DNA from: Mobiluncus curtisii subsp. curtisii ATCC 35241
GTDB taxonomy: Bacteria; Actinomycetota; Actinomycetes; Actinomycetales; Actinomycetaceae
NCBI RefSeq assembly: GCF_000146285.1
Contig: NZ_GL385912.1
Coordinates: forward strand, 1,348,336 to 1,412,335
Direction of reading: 5' to 3'
Length of the DNA: 64,000 nt
A model generated the notes under the pieces. That model saw only the letters and a program-made list of their open reading frames with translations. It was not told the origin of the DNA and did not search any database. The position numbers and the translations under genes were made by a program. The stretch's first letter is position 1. The number at the start of each line of letters is the position of its first letter. This document shows, in pieces, positions 25,802 to 40,800 of the stretch.

Positions 25802-28800
25802 ATGAGTGCTATAGCCAAGGACCCGCGGCAAAACCAGCCGGGAAAGCCCACCTTAGTGAGCTTTAAGCAAAAAGGTAAAAAGGGTCGGAACTGGACCGCG
25901 GGGGTGATAGCTTCTGCTATTGCCGTGGCGTGGGCAGTCGGCGGTTTGGTCATGCCCTCCCTGGCGGCGACACCGACCGCCCAGGCTTCGGTAAAGCCCA
26001 CGGTGAACGTTTCGCCCGATGCCAACTTTAATATGGGCACGAACGGTAACGTACGCTACCGGTTGGCATATACCGGACAGCTCTTTTCGACCAAAGACCC
26101 GCAGGAAGCGGCGGCGCATTATGGTGATACCGCCCAGGTCGGGGATTTCACAGCTCACTACCTGCCTAAAGAATGTATTACGAAAGCCAATCGCTTTGAT
26201 ACTATGGGCGATATGAAGGGCACCCCACGGTGGGATGGTTACGATGCTTTGGAACAGGTAGCTCCTGACCGTGGCAAAATTGCTCAGAAGCCACTAGGTC
26301 AGAACGCCCCGATGGGTTTTGGCGCGTGGGTTATCTTCCCCGGAAGCTCCTCCGCCACGTTGCCGTTTAACCCTTCCGGTTCTGCCAGTCGCGCGGCTAC
26401 CTCCGACCGTTCCGCTGCTGAGCCTGAGGAAGACGACGCAGATACGCTCACCTTGAGCTTAGAGCCTATCGAAGGCGAAGCTGCGGAAACGGGTGCGACT
26501 CAGGCACGTATCTTTGGTAAGACTGCAGACCCTGCCGGGGACTCGGGTACCTCCACCGAGCCCAGCGGTGCTGGCAACGCTCCGCAGCTGCCTGCCAACC
26601 CGGAGGAACCCTCCTCAGCTCCGGAACTGTCTCCCGAATCTCCTGCCCCGGCAGCTGTGGGCGAGGATCGCGCGGCGAACCCCACCCCCACCAGGACGAT
26701 TTTGTCTGGCGCGGTCCCATTTGGCTACAAGTTTGAGCCGACGATGAAAGAAATCAAGCTCAAGTTTGATCCCAGCGTCGATAAAGACACCGCCATTGCC
26801 AACTTCAACAAGCAGGTTGATGAAGCCCAAGCTGATGTGATGAATCAGCTGGAACAGTTTATGAATGGTAAGCCTTTCGATGCTCGCACCAAGAAAGCTA
26901 TGGTAGATAACCTCAATCTGCAGTTTGATAACCTGCGTAAACAAGGGTTGGCATGGTTTGAGGAACAGTACAGCAAGCATCCCAGTGCCTCTAAGTTCCC
27001 CGGTATTAAAGCTTGTGAAGATAACGGACCTATCGTTCCCGTAGGTTCATTTATCTTGGTTAAGAACTGGACTGCCGCCACAAAAGGTGAACCCAATGTC
27101 TGGCAATGGGCGCGGAAGCATCGGAATGAAGGTCAGGCATATCATGCTGCGATCGATTTCCTGGCTTTGTACCCCAGTGACACCAAGAATTCTTTTAAGG
27201 TAGATGGACAGGCAAGCTTCTGTGTGGAGCCTTTCTATGGTTACCAAATTGGCAACCACAAGGTTTACACTGACCCATCTAAGTCCACGATTTACTGGGC
27301 GAAAGATAACCCGGAAAAGGCAGAAACCGTTAAGGCCCTGGCGTGGCATTACGCCAAGTACAATAGGGGCGCGAACTGGGGTCATTATCAAAACGCCATC
27401 TGGATGGTGATTTTCGGCATTACCGATAATGGGCGTGCTTGGAACCTTGACCAGATGTCATGGGGCGATACGGGAGTCACCGATGTGAAAGACCTCATCC
27501 AGCAAGCCCTCACTGCATACCAGCATCGCCAGGATGGAAACGTAGTTAAGGCTCTGGAAACTATGCACCTCGATCAGGTGTCTCTGCAGCCGGCAAATGA
27601 TGGTAGCTCGCTGTTGACTGTCCAGTTGAACGATTACAATCCGAACTCGACCGAAGGTCGGATAATTGGTGACCAGGTGTACCTCACGGTGCAGGGTGCT
27701 ACCTATGCTGATGGTAAGCCCATCCCCAATAATCGGATTAGCTTGCGGGAAGCATTAAACGGTGTAACCCTAAAGATTGCTAACCAAAACGCGTTTAAGA
27801 TTTCCTTCGCGGGTTCGGTTAAGAACGTTGAGGATCCTTACTTTATTGATAATCCAAATGGACCTACGCAAGCTCAGGTCGTGGTGTTAAGGAAGGATCT
27901 CGACCTGTCCGGTTCGCTGGAAGTGAAGTGGACCTACATTCCGCAGCCGAAGCCTGCCATTTCCACCACCGCAAAGGTGAACGGAGCCGAGTCCGTGCCC
28001 GGTGGCGCGGAAACAGCGACGTTCTCTCGTGCTGACGAAGTCATCACCCTGACCGATGATGTGAAGTATGAAAACATTCCTGCTGACACGGGTATGAATC
28101 GTAAATACCTGATTGGTAGCCTCACGAAGGTCAGCGAGGGAATCGCTAAAAAGGTGCTCACCCAGGTTGCTGATGCCGACATTAGCGATCAGGGCACTGT
28201 GACCGGGCTGTTCCCCTATGAGGTGAAAGCCTCCGAGGTTAAGAAGGGCGATAGGTTCTATTATGAGGAAACCCTCGTCACTTCTGACCCGAAGTATGCC
28301 GGTGGTGAAACCGTTTTCACAAAGGGTTACGGTAAGCTCAACGTCATCGCCAAGCACACCGGCGAAAATGCTGATCAGACCGTGCTCATTGCAAAGAACA
28401 AAGCCGAACTGACCCTGTCTAAGGAAGCAATAGGTGCAGCTGATAAGGCTGATGGCAACGTGACTTTCCGCGTCAGCTGTGACGACGGTACTGCCGCGAC
28501 ACTCTACGCTCCGGCTCGGGGTGGTGTGGCTAACACAAGCCCCGCTTGGGCAGGATACCAAGCCAGCTCGATTGAAGTGACCCCCGGCGCTATCTGCACC
28601 GTGGAGGAAACCTACTCTCCGGCTCCGGTCGATTTGGCAACTGCCCCGCGCTGGGTTGGCGGCAATGCTGAGATGGTAGGTAGCCCTGTGCCGGTCAACC
28701 TGAACGGCAAGACTATTGGCTCGAAAGCCAAGTTTAAGATGGGCGACGCTGGTAACATCAACCTGGCGGTGACTAACACCTATCGGGAACCCACCGGTGG

Positions 28801-31800
28801 CTTTAAAGTTTTTAAGTATGTCAACAGTGATGGCAAGTTCGACGCCTACGCTGCAGCGAACGCTAACGGTGGCAAGTTCTACTTCAATTACCGGTGTGAC
28901 CAAGGAATTGCTGGAAGTTTCGCGCTTCCCGAGGATCCTTCAACTGACGCGGATGGCAATCCGTGGAGCTACGAAGTAAAGGACTTGCCGATTGGTGCCC
29001 GATGCAAAGTGACCGAAATGAAGCCGAATGCTCCCAGCGGCTATGACGTCACGATTTTGAGTTCGGTCGGTGGTAAGCCCGTCCAGTCCAACACGGTGGC
29101 GCTCCGTCCGATTAGTAGCGATAGCACCAACCAGGTGTCGTTCATGAACCAGTACCTGCCCGCTGATGCATCCTTCAGCCTGCGCAAGATTGCCAGGTTT
29201 ACCGATGGCAAGCTCATCAACGATAACTTTGCACTGCATTACTCATGCTCGGATAGGTCTGGCAAGACAGTGTCCGGTGACGTGACGGTGGCTGGTAACG
29301 GAGAAGCGGTCTCGGTAAAGGGTGTTAAAGCCGGTATGACCTGTACCATCACCGAGCCGCGGAAACCCGCTATCGAAAAAGCCAATTTCAAGGATTTGTC
29401 TTTTGACCTGAGCGGTACGCAATACAATGTCAGCAACTCTGAACGCCTGGAATTTGATGTTCCGCGCAACCCGAACGCCGTCGTGCTGGTGACAGCTACG
29501 AACCTTTACGAACAGAAGGCTGGTTCGTTCACGTTGCAAAAGACAGTTAAGGCGGACGAGTCGAACCCGCTCAAGGGTACGGCGTTCACCTTCCGCATCA
29601 GCTGCGGTGAGGAAGATCCGTTTATCGTCAACCTGAAGGCAGGTCAGACCTGGACCTCGAAGTCCTACCCGGTCGGCACCGAATGCTTGATTCACGAGGA
29701 CGACCCGTCCACCCCGGCGGCTACGAGCACGGTTTCCTACCGAGGCGCCATGTCTATGGGTGCGACTGACGCTGTGCTGACCATTAAGGAAGGCAGCGAG
29801 CCGGCAGTAAAGGTTGTGGCCACCAACACGGTGACGGTCAACTACGGCAAGTTCTCTGTTACCAAGAATGTTGACGGCGACGCCAAGGCTGAACCCGCCA
29901 CCTTCGCTTTTGATTACAAGTGTAACGATGATGCTAAGACTAACGGCACCCTGAACGTGAAGGCTGGTCAAACCAAGACCGTTGACAACATCTTGGTCGG
30001 CACCACCTGCTACATCAAAGAAAAGCCGGTACAGATTGACGGCGTGACCGTTACCCCCTCCTGGGTGACGAATCTGCTCAACGGCACCGGGGTGTACGCA
30101 AGCTACAAGCAGTTCACTATCCCGCAGCCCCAGAATGGCAAGGAGCAGGTGCTGCAGCTGGAAGCCAAGAACACCTTGGAATACGACAAGGCGAGCTTCA
30201 CCATTAAAAAGGTCATCCAGGGCGGAGCAGTCTTTACCCCTGATGCCACCTTTAAGTTCACCTACAGCTGTAAAGCCCCGAACGGAAAGGTCTACACTCA
30301 GGCGACTCCGTTTGGCTCTCAAGCTAAGGCTAAGTTCATTGAAGTAGCCGCCGGTCAAGAATCAGCAGCTATCGTGGTGCCCCAGGGCTCCAAGTGTTCT
30401 GTGTCAGAGCCTCAGGCGCAACTGTACGTCACCAACCAAAAGCTGGTGAACAACCCGAACGCGAACCCGTTGAAGTACGTGTCCACTTCGTTCGTTCCGG
30501 AAGGCAAGGGTCTGACTTCAGGTGAACAAACCGTGACTGACAGCCAGACTTTCCAGTTTGCTGCCACCAACGTCTACACCGAAAAGATGACCGGCTTTAA
30601 GTTCTACAAGGCTGCCATCACGGGTAACAACGCTGGCAACCACACCGAACAGTTCTACTTCAACTACTCCTGCCAGACTCCGGCAGGAGAGGTTAAGAAC
30701 GGTGTTGGATACGACCTGAGCGCCGGTGGCGACCCGGTCACCGTCGAGAACCTGCCCGTAGGCACCAAGTGTGTCGTGTGGGAGAAGCCTGCGGTTGCAC
30801 AGGCTAACGAAAAGGTCACGACCAAGTGGACCGTGGGCACTGCTGAGCCGGTGGAAGGCAAGGACGTAAAGCCTTTCGACCACAATGCCCGTACCCAGGC
30901 CAACGGTGTTGCGTTCACTGTAGATCAGGAAAACCAAGCGCTGATGGTCGGTGCCACAAATGACTTCACGGTGCCCGACACCAAGCTGGTGGTCAGCAAG
31001 ACCATCGTGGCTGGAGAAAACACCACCGTAGGCAATAAGGCGGTCAAGCTCTCGGCTACCTGTAAGTACCCGACTGATAACGCCGACCACGTAATCATGG
31101 ACGGCAAGACCTTTAAGAACGGCGACCGTGCCGAGTTCACCACTGATGTGAACGGTGTGAAGATTCCAGTCGGAGCGACCTGTACCATCTCGGAATCTGA
31201 ACCCAGTGCAAAGGTGGCTGGACACCTCTGGACTGTGCAGATGAAGGAAGGCAAGAACGTTCTTTCCGACAAGGCGACCGCTACGGTCACTTTGAATACC
31301 GAAAAGGGCCGGACCGTCGAGGTAGTCAACACTTACAAGCGCGAGCTGGGCAAGTTTAAGATTATTAAGTCGGTTACTGCCGCCAAGAACATCACAGTGA
31401 AGGAGTCTTACGACTTCACCTACACCTGTGCCGATCCGAAGGATGCCACCCAAAATGTAACCGGAAAGGTGACCGGAGTCACCGATAAGGGCTACAAGTT
31501 CGCAGAGAACATCCCTGTCGGTTACAAGTGCCACATCACCGAGGATCAGGCCGGTGCAAAGACTGAGGAAGGCTCGACCCTGTCGGCCACCCTGTCGGAT
31601 AACGATTTCGTAGTCGAAAAGGACAAGGTTGTTCAGGTCAAGGTAGATAACGTCTACTCTGACGCAAATGGCAAGTTCAGGGTCAAGAAGGTGATTGCTA
31701 AGGATTCCACCGCGACGATTGTTGACGGCAAGTACAACTTTGAGTACTGGTGTGTGACCCCGGACGGATCCAAGATTGGTACCCAGGATGTTCCTAACAA

Positions 31801-34800
31801 GTTCAATATCGCGGCTGACGAGACCTGGACGTCCGGCAACCTACCCACCGGTTCTAAGTGCTACATTCGCGAGGTGACCCCGAGCGGTACCACCGCCGGC
31901 GTGTCTGCCGAAGTGTCCTGGTCGTTGGATGAATCTACGACTATTAAGGGCGTAGAGTCGACTCCTTACACTGCTGTCGGCGCTGAAGGTAACTTTGTGT
32001 TCGGTGCCGAAGGTACTACCGGTGGCAAGTTCACTATCGGCAAGGACGGTACTACTACCAGCCTGAACGCTACGAACAAGCTGATACCCAAGGAAGTCAA
32101 GCTGAGGCTGCAAAAGATTGCGGAAGCCACCTCGGCACACGGCAGGACCGACTACTCGCAGGCTAACTTCGAGAATATGAAGCAGTACGGCGAGTACTAC
32201 CGTTACATGAACCGCGACTACGTGAATATGCACGTCACCTGCAAGAATGGTGCAAAGACCGTCGTTGATAAGACTGTCCAGGTGAATGTAAACGGCGATG
32301 CCCTCGACTTTGGCATGGTGCCTTACAACTCGAAGTGTACGGTCGCTGAGCTTGACGACGAGAGCTTTAACGACTGGAATGCTATGCAGTACGGTGGCTG
32401 GCGCCATAAGGCTGTGATTACGGCTACTGATGCCAATGGCAAGGCTCTGGCGAGCGAGGTTAACTACGCCTTTGACATGATGTCTTCCGATGGGGAACAG
32501 GCTGCCATCACGTTCGACATAACTTCCGAGGCTGATGTCTCCGTGTTGATGCGTAACCGCTGGGATTGCTTCGCCAGCATCGAATCTGTCCTGGACGCAC
32601 CTGAGCACGAAGCAGTAGCCGACGGCAAGCGTGTTCTGAAGGACGGCATTAAGGTGATTAATGTCGACTCCGAAACCGGTCGGATTAAACTGACCGATAC
32701 CGTGACTCTGAAGAACGTCACAGCTAACCGGACCTATACCGTCGTGGAACGCCTGTACTCCACCAGCAAGGCAGGGGACCGGAACCGCTTTGATCAGGGT
32801 TACCTCTCCTGGGAGAGCGAAAATGGCGAAACTTGGGATTACTATGCTGAGGAAGTAACTGTACCCGGAGGTGCGAGTGACTTCACCACGGATATTTCCT
32901 TCACCATTCCGGTTGAATTACTGAAGAAGCATCCCGAAGGGATTGCTGCCGGCATCATGGTATTCAACGGCGGTAACCCGATGAACCAGAACCAGGCATG
33001 TAAACGTTGCTTGGCGTACGGTTCCGAGCTGAAGCTGCCCGCAGGGCAATCCATTGTTCCGCAGTGGGCACCGACGATGAGCACAGTTGCCTACGACCGG
33101 ACCACCGACTCACGAGTCTTGTCTACGAACGAAAAGGAAGTTCCGACACAGAAACTGACTGATAATCTCACCTACACTAAGGTTCCTGCAGGGGATTACT
33201 ACCTGTACGGCCGCTTGGTGCAGACGGATGATACCAGTAAGTCTGTAGTGGACAATGCCAAGAAGATTACCGTTCCCGCGGGACAGAATTTCTTTGGCAA
33301 GAATCGTGTCGACAACGAGTTCAACCTGCAGACTTTCCAGCTGACTCCCGGTGCCGAATATGTGATGTTCGAATACATGCTGCCGGCTAATGTCGATGTG
33401 AACAGTCTCGCGGGCAAGACTCCGGCTGAGTTACAGGATATGTCTAAGGCAGCAAACCTGCCCTTCCACGCGGATGTAAAGGACATCTGCCAGAAGCTGT
33501 ACACGCCGAAGTTAAAGACCAACGCGACAATCGACAAGCCCGTGACACCAGCGGCGACCGGTACCGTGAAGGTCAAGGATAAGGTCGACTACTTCAACCT
33601 CGTGGCAGGAAAGCAGTACACCTTGACCGGTACCTTGCATGTCAAGGCTGCTGATGGAACCGACGCTGGTGTGCTCAACGATCCAGGTGCGACCAAGACC
33701 GAAACCTTCACTGTTCCCGGTAAAGCCGGCACCTTGGTAAGTGGCAGCCACACGTTGACCTTCACCGTCAAGGCAGCCTCCCTAAAGACCCAAACAGTTG
33801 TGGCCTTTGAGGAAGTCAAGGATCGCGGAGTTGTCGTCGCGACCCACGCCGAGATTACCGATGAGGATCAGACGGTTTACAACCCGTCCATCGGCACGAC
33901 TGCGAGCGTTAAGGACGGTGTCTCCGATGCTGCCAATACGCGCGCCGCGACTGTGGACATGACGAAGGCGGAGCTGGTAAAGGATTCCAAGACCAAGAAG
34001 GAACTCTCCGGCGTTGTAGTGACCGATAAGGTTGCCTACAACTCCATCGCTCCGGGCGAGTACGTCATGTACGGTCAGCTCATGACGGTTGGTGCCGATG
34101 GCAAGCTGCTTTCGCAGACCCCAGTGCAGACCGCGTTCCAGACGTTGAGTATCGCCAAGGGTGCATCTGCCAGTGGCACGATGGAACTCACCTTCCCCGG
34201 TGTGAAGGTCGTGAGTGGCGAGTCTTATGTAGTGTTCGAGAAACTCTACAAGGTCTCTGACTTCGATCAGACAGCAGGGAAGCCGAGCAACCCCAAGGCT
34301 ACGGTGGCTGAGCACGCCGATCCGAAGGATAGCGCGCAGACCGTTTACGTCCCCGGCGTCACCACTGACGCCAAGGACGGCGATGGCGACAAGTACGTCG
34401 ACCCAACCCAACCCATCAAGATTGTTGATACCGTCACCGGTTCCGGCTTGATTCCGGGCAAGGAATACACCATCGACGGCGAGTTGATGATGGCTGGTCA
34501 GAATGGCGAGCCGGTACACACCGGTGTGTTCAACAATGGCGGAGACGTCAAGGTTGTTGCCGACGCGAACGGTAAGTTCCAGAAGGACCTCACCTTTGAG
34601 ATGAGCGTGGAAAAGGCCAAGGAACTCGGTCTGTGGGTTGACGAAAACGGTCAGCCTACCCCGACCGGTAAGGACCTGGTGGTCTTTGAAAACCTGAAGC
34701 AGGGCGGCAAGCCCGTGGCTATTCACCACGACATCACCGATGAGGCGCAGACAGTTCACTCCGGCTCAATGGGTACTTCCGCGAAGGACTCTGACGGGAA

Positions 34801-37800
34801 CCAGACCATGATTCCTGGTCAAGAGAATGCGGTCATCACCGATACCGTGAAGTTCGCCGGTAAGTTCGAGCCGAAGCACAACTACACCCTGGTTGGCGAG
34901 CTGCACTACGTCACCACCAACCCGGACGGCTCCAAGACCGACGCCGGTAAGGTGCCGGGTGTAACCGTGCAGCCGGTACAGGTGACCTCTGACGCGAAGG
35001 GCGTCATTGGCAAGCAGACCATGAAGTTCACGGTTGCTGCTGAGAGCATCGTCGAGGGCAAGGACCTGGTGGTCTTTGAAACCCTGCACGATGGCACCGC
35101 CACCGGCAAGGTCGTGGTCAAACACGCTAACCCGAACGATCCGGCGCAGACCATCAATGTGGTAAAGAACTCCATTTCCACCACCGCTTATGACGGCGGT
35201 AAAGACGGTAAGGGCGCTGATTCGAAGGATAAGAACCTCGACAATTCGCATGCCAAGGTTGTGATTTACGACTTGGTCGATTACGAAGGTCTGCAGGTAG
35301 GCAAGGAATACACCGTAACCGGTGCCCTGCACTATCAGGCTGACGCCACGCTGGCGGATGGCACTCAGGTTCACACCGGGGATCCGATTGACGCTAAGTA
35401 CGTCACGGTTACGCCCGCGAAGTTCACTGCCAAGACTCCGTCCTCAAAGGATCAGGGCGCAGTAAAGGCAATCGTGAAGTTCGAGGTGGATAAGGCAGCT
35501 TTGGCTACCGCTCCGGTGGTTGTGTTCGAAGACCTCCAAGATGGCACGGTAACCGTTGCTACCCACCATGAGATCAACGATGACTCGCAGGTCGTTTACA
35601 ACCCGTCTCTCGACACTGTGGCGACCGTGAACGGTGGCAAGCTGGTTCAACTCAAGAAGGCCCAAAAGGCCGTTACGGTTGACGACGAGGTGACGATTAC
35701 GAACGCCGCTCCGGGCACCTACACGCTGAAAGGCGCACTGATGTCCGCTGACGGTAAGACCGTCATCTCCACCAGCGAAGTCAAGAACGTCAAAGTCACG
35801 AAGGGCGAAGCTACTGTCCAAAAGGTGACCTTCCAGGTTCCGGCTAACCAGGTGAAGGCGGGCGCGAAGTTCGTCGTCTTTGAGGAACTGGTCGACGCCA
35901 AAGGCGTGGTGGTTGCAGACCACAAGGATTTGGCTTCTGAAGCGCAGACGGTGCGTGTTGGATCTCTGGAGACTACCGCTACCGATAAGGCAGACGGCGA
36001 TCATGTCGCGGATAACACCAAGACAGTCACCATTGTTGACAAGGTTGACTACTCTGGTTTGAATCTCGACGCAAAGTACGCCGACGGTACCCCCCAGGCC
36101 TACCTGCTCTCCGGGCAGCTGATGGATAAGCAAACCAAGCAGGCCGTGCCGGGGCTGGCTCCGGTCGAACGGGTCATTGGTCCGGCAGGCTCGGTCTACC
36201 GTGCTGAAGGTCAGCCCGACCGCCCCGTCGAGAAGGTTATTACCTCCGGTACTGGCTATGAACTGCTCGAGTTCGAGGTTCCGGCTAACTTGATTCTGGG
36301 CAAACCGGTCGTGGTCTTTGAGACTGTCTACCAAGAAGGCAAGGAATACCTGATTCACCACGACATCAACGATGACTCGCAGACTGTCTGGTCTCCGAAG
36401 CTTGCCACCAAGGCTAGCGTCGAGAATGAACGCGGTCTGGTGATTGCCGACGCCAAGTCGACGGTCAAGGACACCGTGACCTTCACCGGTATGAAGGTTG
36501 GGGAAACCTACGTGGTCGCGGGTGAACTGTGGAACAAGACTCAAAACAAGTCGACCGGTATCAAGGTAACCTCTAAGCCGTTCAAGGCTGACAAGGCTAG
36601 CTGGACCGCGACAGACTTCATGACCTTCGAGGTTCCGGCTGGTACTGTGGCTGAGAATGACGAGCTGGTCGTGTTTGAGACTCTGTACCGCGGTGACAAG
36701 GTAACCAATAACCCGGCGTCTACTCACAAAGACCCGAATGACCTGGCACAGACGGTTGGTTCTGGCGTGAAGCCCGCCATTAAGACGGTGCTGAGCACGG
36801 ACGGTAACCGTGTGGCTGGTGCGGATGTCCCGACCATCCCGGTCGACACGACCCAGCTGCTTGATACGGTCAGCTACGTTGGTTTGACTCCGGGTGTCAA
36901 GTACACCTTGAACGCGACGCTGATGGAAATCGGTCTGGACGGTAAGGTCAGCGATACCGGTATCACCGGCACCGCCACCTTCACCCCGACTGCGGCCAAC
37001 GGCACGCAAAAGGTCGGTTACAACTCGTTCGACAAGGGCATCTTGAAGCCTGGATACAAGTACGTGGCTTACGAGACCCTGATTCGCAACGATAAGCCGA
37101 ACGAACCTCCGTTGAAGCACGAGGATCCGAAAGACTCCGACCAGACGGTAAAAACCGACTATCATCCGAGTGTGGTGACCGACCTGACTCAGGACGGCTC
37201 CCAAGTCATCGCGACCGATGCGGCTCTGGATCTGCAGGATAAGGTGCAGATGAAGGGTCTCGTCAAGGGTGAGAAGTACGTGCTGGTTTCCCGCCTGGTG
37301 TACAACGCGGGACAGCCTAACGAAACGGTCGTAACTGACGGACTGGAAAAGTTCACCGCTGACAACGTGAACATGACCAAGGTCATCAAGTTCAACGTGA
37401 CGACCGATCAGTTGAAGGCTCCGATGGCAGCCGCTAAGGCTGCAGGCAGCGAGCTGAAGCTGGTAGCTTACGAATACCTGACACGAGCCTCCCTTGTGAC
37501 CGGTGATGATGCCACCATCAAGGCTAACGTTGCCAACATCACGTGGGATACTAAGCACGCAGACCCGAATGATGGTCGTCAGACCGTAACGGTCGTGGAC
37601 GTGCCTCGGATTGGCACCAAGCTGCAATACGCTCAAGGTCAGAAGGTCGTTTGGGAAGGCGATAACGTCAAGCTGACGGACTTCGTTGAGTACTACAACC
37701 TGCTGCCTGCGACCGAGTACACTCTCAACGGTAAGCTCATGGGTATTGCTGCCGACGGTAAGGTCAGCGACACCGGAGTGGTGGGAACTGCTAAGTTCAC

Positions 37801-40800
37801 CACGCCGAAGGCTGCCAATGGTGCTACCCGCGTGAGCGGAACTATTGCGGACAAGACTGCTGCGAAGGTCGAGTTCACCGTACCGTTGAGCGTCCTGAAG
37901 GCTAACGACAAGTTGGTTGCATACGAAGCGTTGCTGCTGAAGGGTCAGCCCGTGGCGGAACACGAAGATCCGAACGATGAAAACCAGACTGTAAAGGTCA
38001 AGCATCCTGGCGTGGGTACCCTTGCCAGTGTTGACGGCAGTACAAACCTGACGGTTTGGAAGGGCGTCAACAATGAAGGCAAGAAGGCTCCCGAGACCTA
38101 CACGGTTCACGACGTAATCCGCATGGTGAACGTCGAGGAAGGCAAGACCTACGCTCTGGGCGGTCAAGTCTACAGCCAGATTGCTTACAGTAACGGTGAT
38201 GAGACTGCCCTGGCTACGAACGCAAAGACCGTAAAGGTCACTGCGGATATGGCTAAGCCGGCGACTGACGCGGAAGAGGCTCAGTACGGTGCGGATGTCT
38301 TGGTTTACGAGACCAGCATGGACATCCCGGTCAAGGCTGCAGACATTAAGACGCATGGCGACAAGCTGGTCGTATTCGAGCAGCTGTGGGCGGAAGGCAC
38401 GTACGAGAGCGCTGACGGCGGCAAGGTGACCCCGAAGGGTAACCACAAGCCGGTGGCTTCGCACAACGAGATTACTGCCGATTCCCAGTCCATCACCGTG
38501 GACATTCCCGAGTTCGGGTCCTTGACCCTGACCAAGGCTGTTACGGGTTGGGATGAGAACACCGCGAATGTCGAACGCACCAAGGCGACCTACCTGTTCA
38601 CTGTCAAGTGTGCCCAAAAGGGTTCGGTTGACTCGATTACCCTGCACGAAGGTGAATCGCGCACCATCGACGGTATCCCCGTTGGTGACAAGTGCACCAT
38701 CACCGAGGATGTCCAACATGCTGAGCTGCAAGCCGGCTTGAAGGACACCGTGAAGTTCACCGAGACCAACGGCGTCACCGTGGAATCTGTCAAGAACGGC
38801 GAGGGTACCGTGATAGTAGGTGGCACCTCTAACGGTACCGACCGCGTGCCGAACGTGACTGTGGTGGCGGACAACAAGTTCACCAACGAAGTCACCATCG
38901 GCACCATCACCACCGGTCAATTCGGCAAGAAGTCCAGCAACGGCGGTAAGATTACCGACCTGGTGAAGTACCAGAACCTGCAGGCCGGCAAGTACCTGTT
39001 GCACACCTACTTTGTTGAATACGACAGGGCGGGTCAGGCTCACAAGATTGACTACGTCCCCTCTGAGGTACGCGAGGTCACTGTTGAGGGTGGCTACGTA
39101 CCGGGTGGTCACAGTGGTACTTGGAGCGTCGATATGACGGTTCCGACCGAGCTGACGCAGGCACACAAGACGGTTGTCGTCTGGGAAGACCTGTACAAGC
39201 TGCCGCAGAATGTGGACACCTTCACCACGGAGCTGTCTAAGCTGCCGACCGGTCGGACTGGTGCGGGCTTGATTGCCTCCCACCATGAGGACAATCTCGG
39301 TGCGGGCGCAGGTACGCAGTGGCTCGAGGTATCCACTTACTTCGGTGGATTCCAGGTCACCAAGGTGGTCAAACCGACTCCAGATTTGCCTGCGGACGTG
39401 ATCAGTAAGATTCCGGCAACTTGGAACTTTACTTACGTGGCTAAACTGCCTGATGGCAAGAAGGCAAAGGAAGGCACCGCCCTGGAGGGTAACTTTAACC
39501 TGACGGTGGACCCGAAGGATCCGAGTAAGGCGGTCAGCCAGAAGTTCGACGGCTTCCCGATGGGCACGGAGATAACCATTACGGAAACCGACGCCAAGGC
39601 GCAGATTCCGACCCAAGCCAAGTTGAAGGTTTCGTGGAAGTCTGAAGGCTGGACTGATGCTGCTGAAGGTCCCACCAAGACCTTCACCATTACCCCGGCT
39701 GCCACCTTGAGTGTCACCGCTCTCAACGAGTTCAGCTTGGTCAAGCCGACCTTGGCTACCGTGGCTCGCACCGCGGACGATGGCAAGATGCTCAAGCCGA
39801 GTGAGGATACGGCTGTGGTCGATACCGTCACCTACACCAACCTGGTGCAAGGTCGCGATTACTGGCTCAAGACCGAACTGGTCTACGTCGACGGCACGCC
39901 TGACCCGAACGACAACAAACCGGTGCTGGGTGCTGACGGCAACCCGCTGGTGAAGTGGACAAAGGTCACCGCAGAAGGCGATAACAGCGAGTGGATCGTT
40001 GACAAGGACAACCCGATGGTGGTTCCCGCCAACGCTAACCCGGATGCTGACGTGGTATTCTTTGAATCCCTCTATGAGATGACGAAGGATGGCGGACAGC
40101 CCAAGGTTGAGGACAAGCCGATTGTGGAACACCGCGACAACGCTGATCCGAAACAGATCATCACGCGTCGTCCGGCTCTGTCTCTTCAGACCACGGCGGA
40201 GCTCTCCGGGGTCAAGTCAATCACCGCTGGTGAAGGTGCGACCGTGAACGATAAGGTGACCTACAGTGGCTTGAAGGCTGGTGCTGAATACACTTTGGTC
40301 GGTACCTTGGTCAAGAAGTCCGATGGCTCCATCGTTGGTTCGCCGGTGACCGCGGCTGGCTTGAAGGCTGAGGCTGACGGCTCCGGCAGCTGGAAGATGT
40401 CGATTCCGCTGACCGCGAAGGATACGGCAGGTTTGACCGATGGTGAGAAACTGGTGGTCTTTGAAAAGGCTTACGCTGGTAAGCTGCCTGAGGCTGGTAC
40501 GGCTCCGGCTGGCACCTACACCCCGATTCTGGCTCACGAAGACCTTCAGGATGCTTCGCAGACCGTGAACGTGGTGAAGCCGACGACTCCGCCGCCGCCG
40601 TACACGCCTCCGGTCGAGTCTAAGACCACGACTCCTCCGCCTCCTCCGGTGAAGTCTGAGACGACGAAACCGCCGTCGACTCCGTCGAGTACTCCTCCGG
40701 ATACTCCGCCAAGCATCCCGGTGGCTCCGGCTACCACCGTGCCGCCGATGCATCCGAAGGTACCGCCGACATTGGCTCGGACCGGTGCGCAGGCAGCAAT

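Noticed and set aside
35444-40132. A 1562-codon open frame antisense to the adhesin
   Set aside because: It mirrors the adhesin's biased codons, which avoid antisense stops; no ribosome-binding site, domain or independent support is seen.
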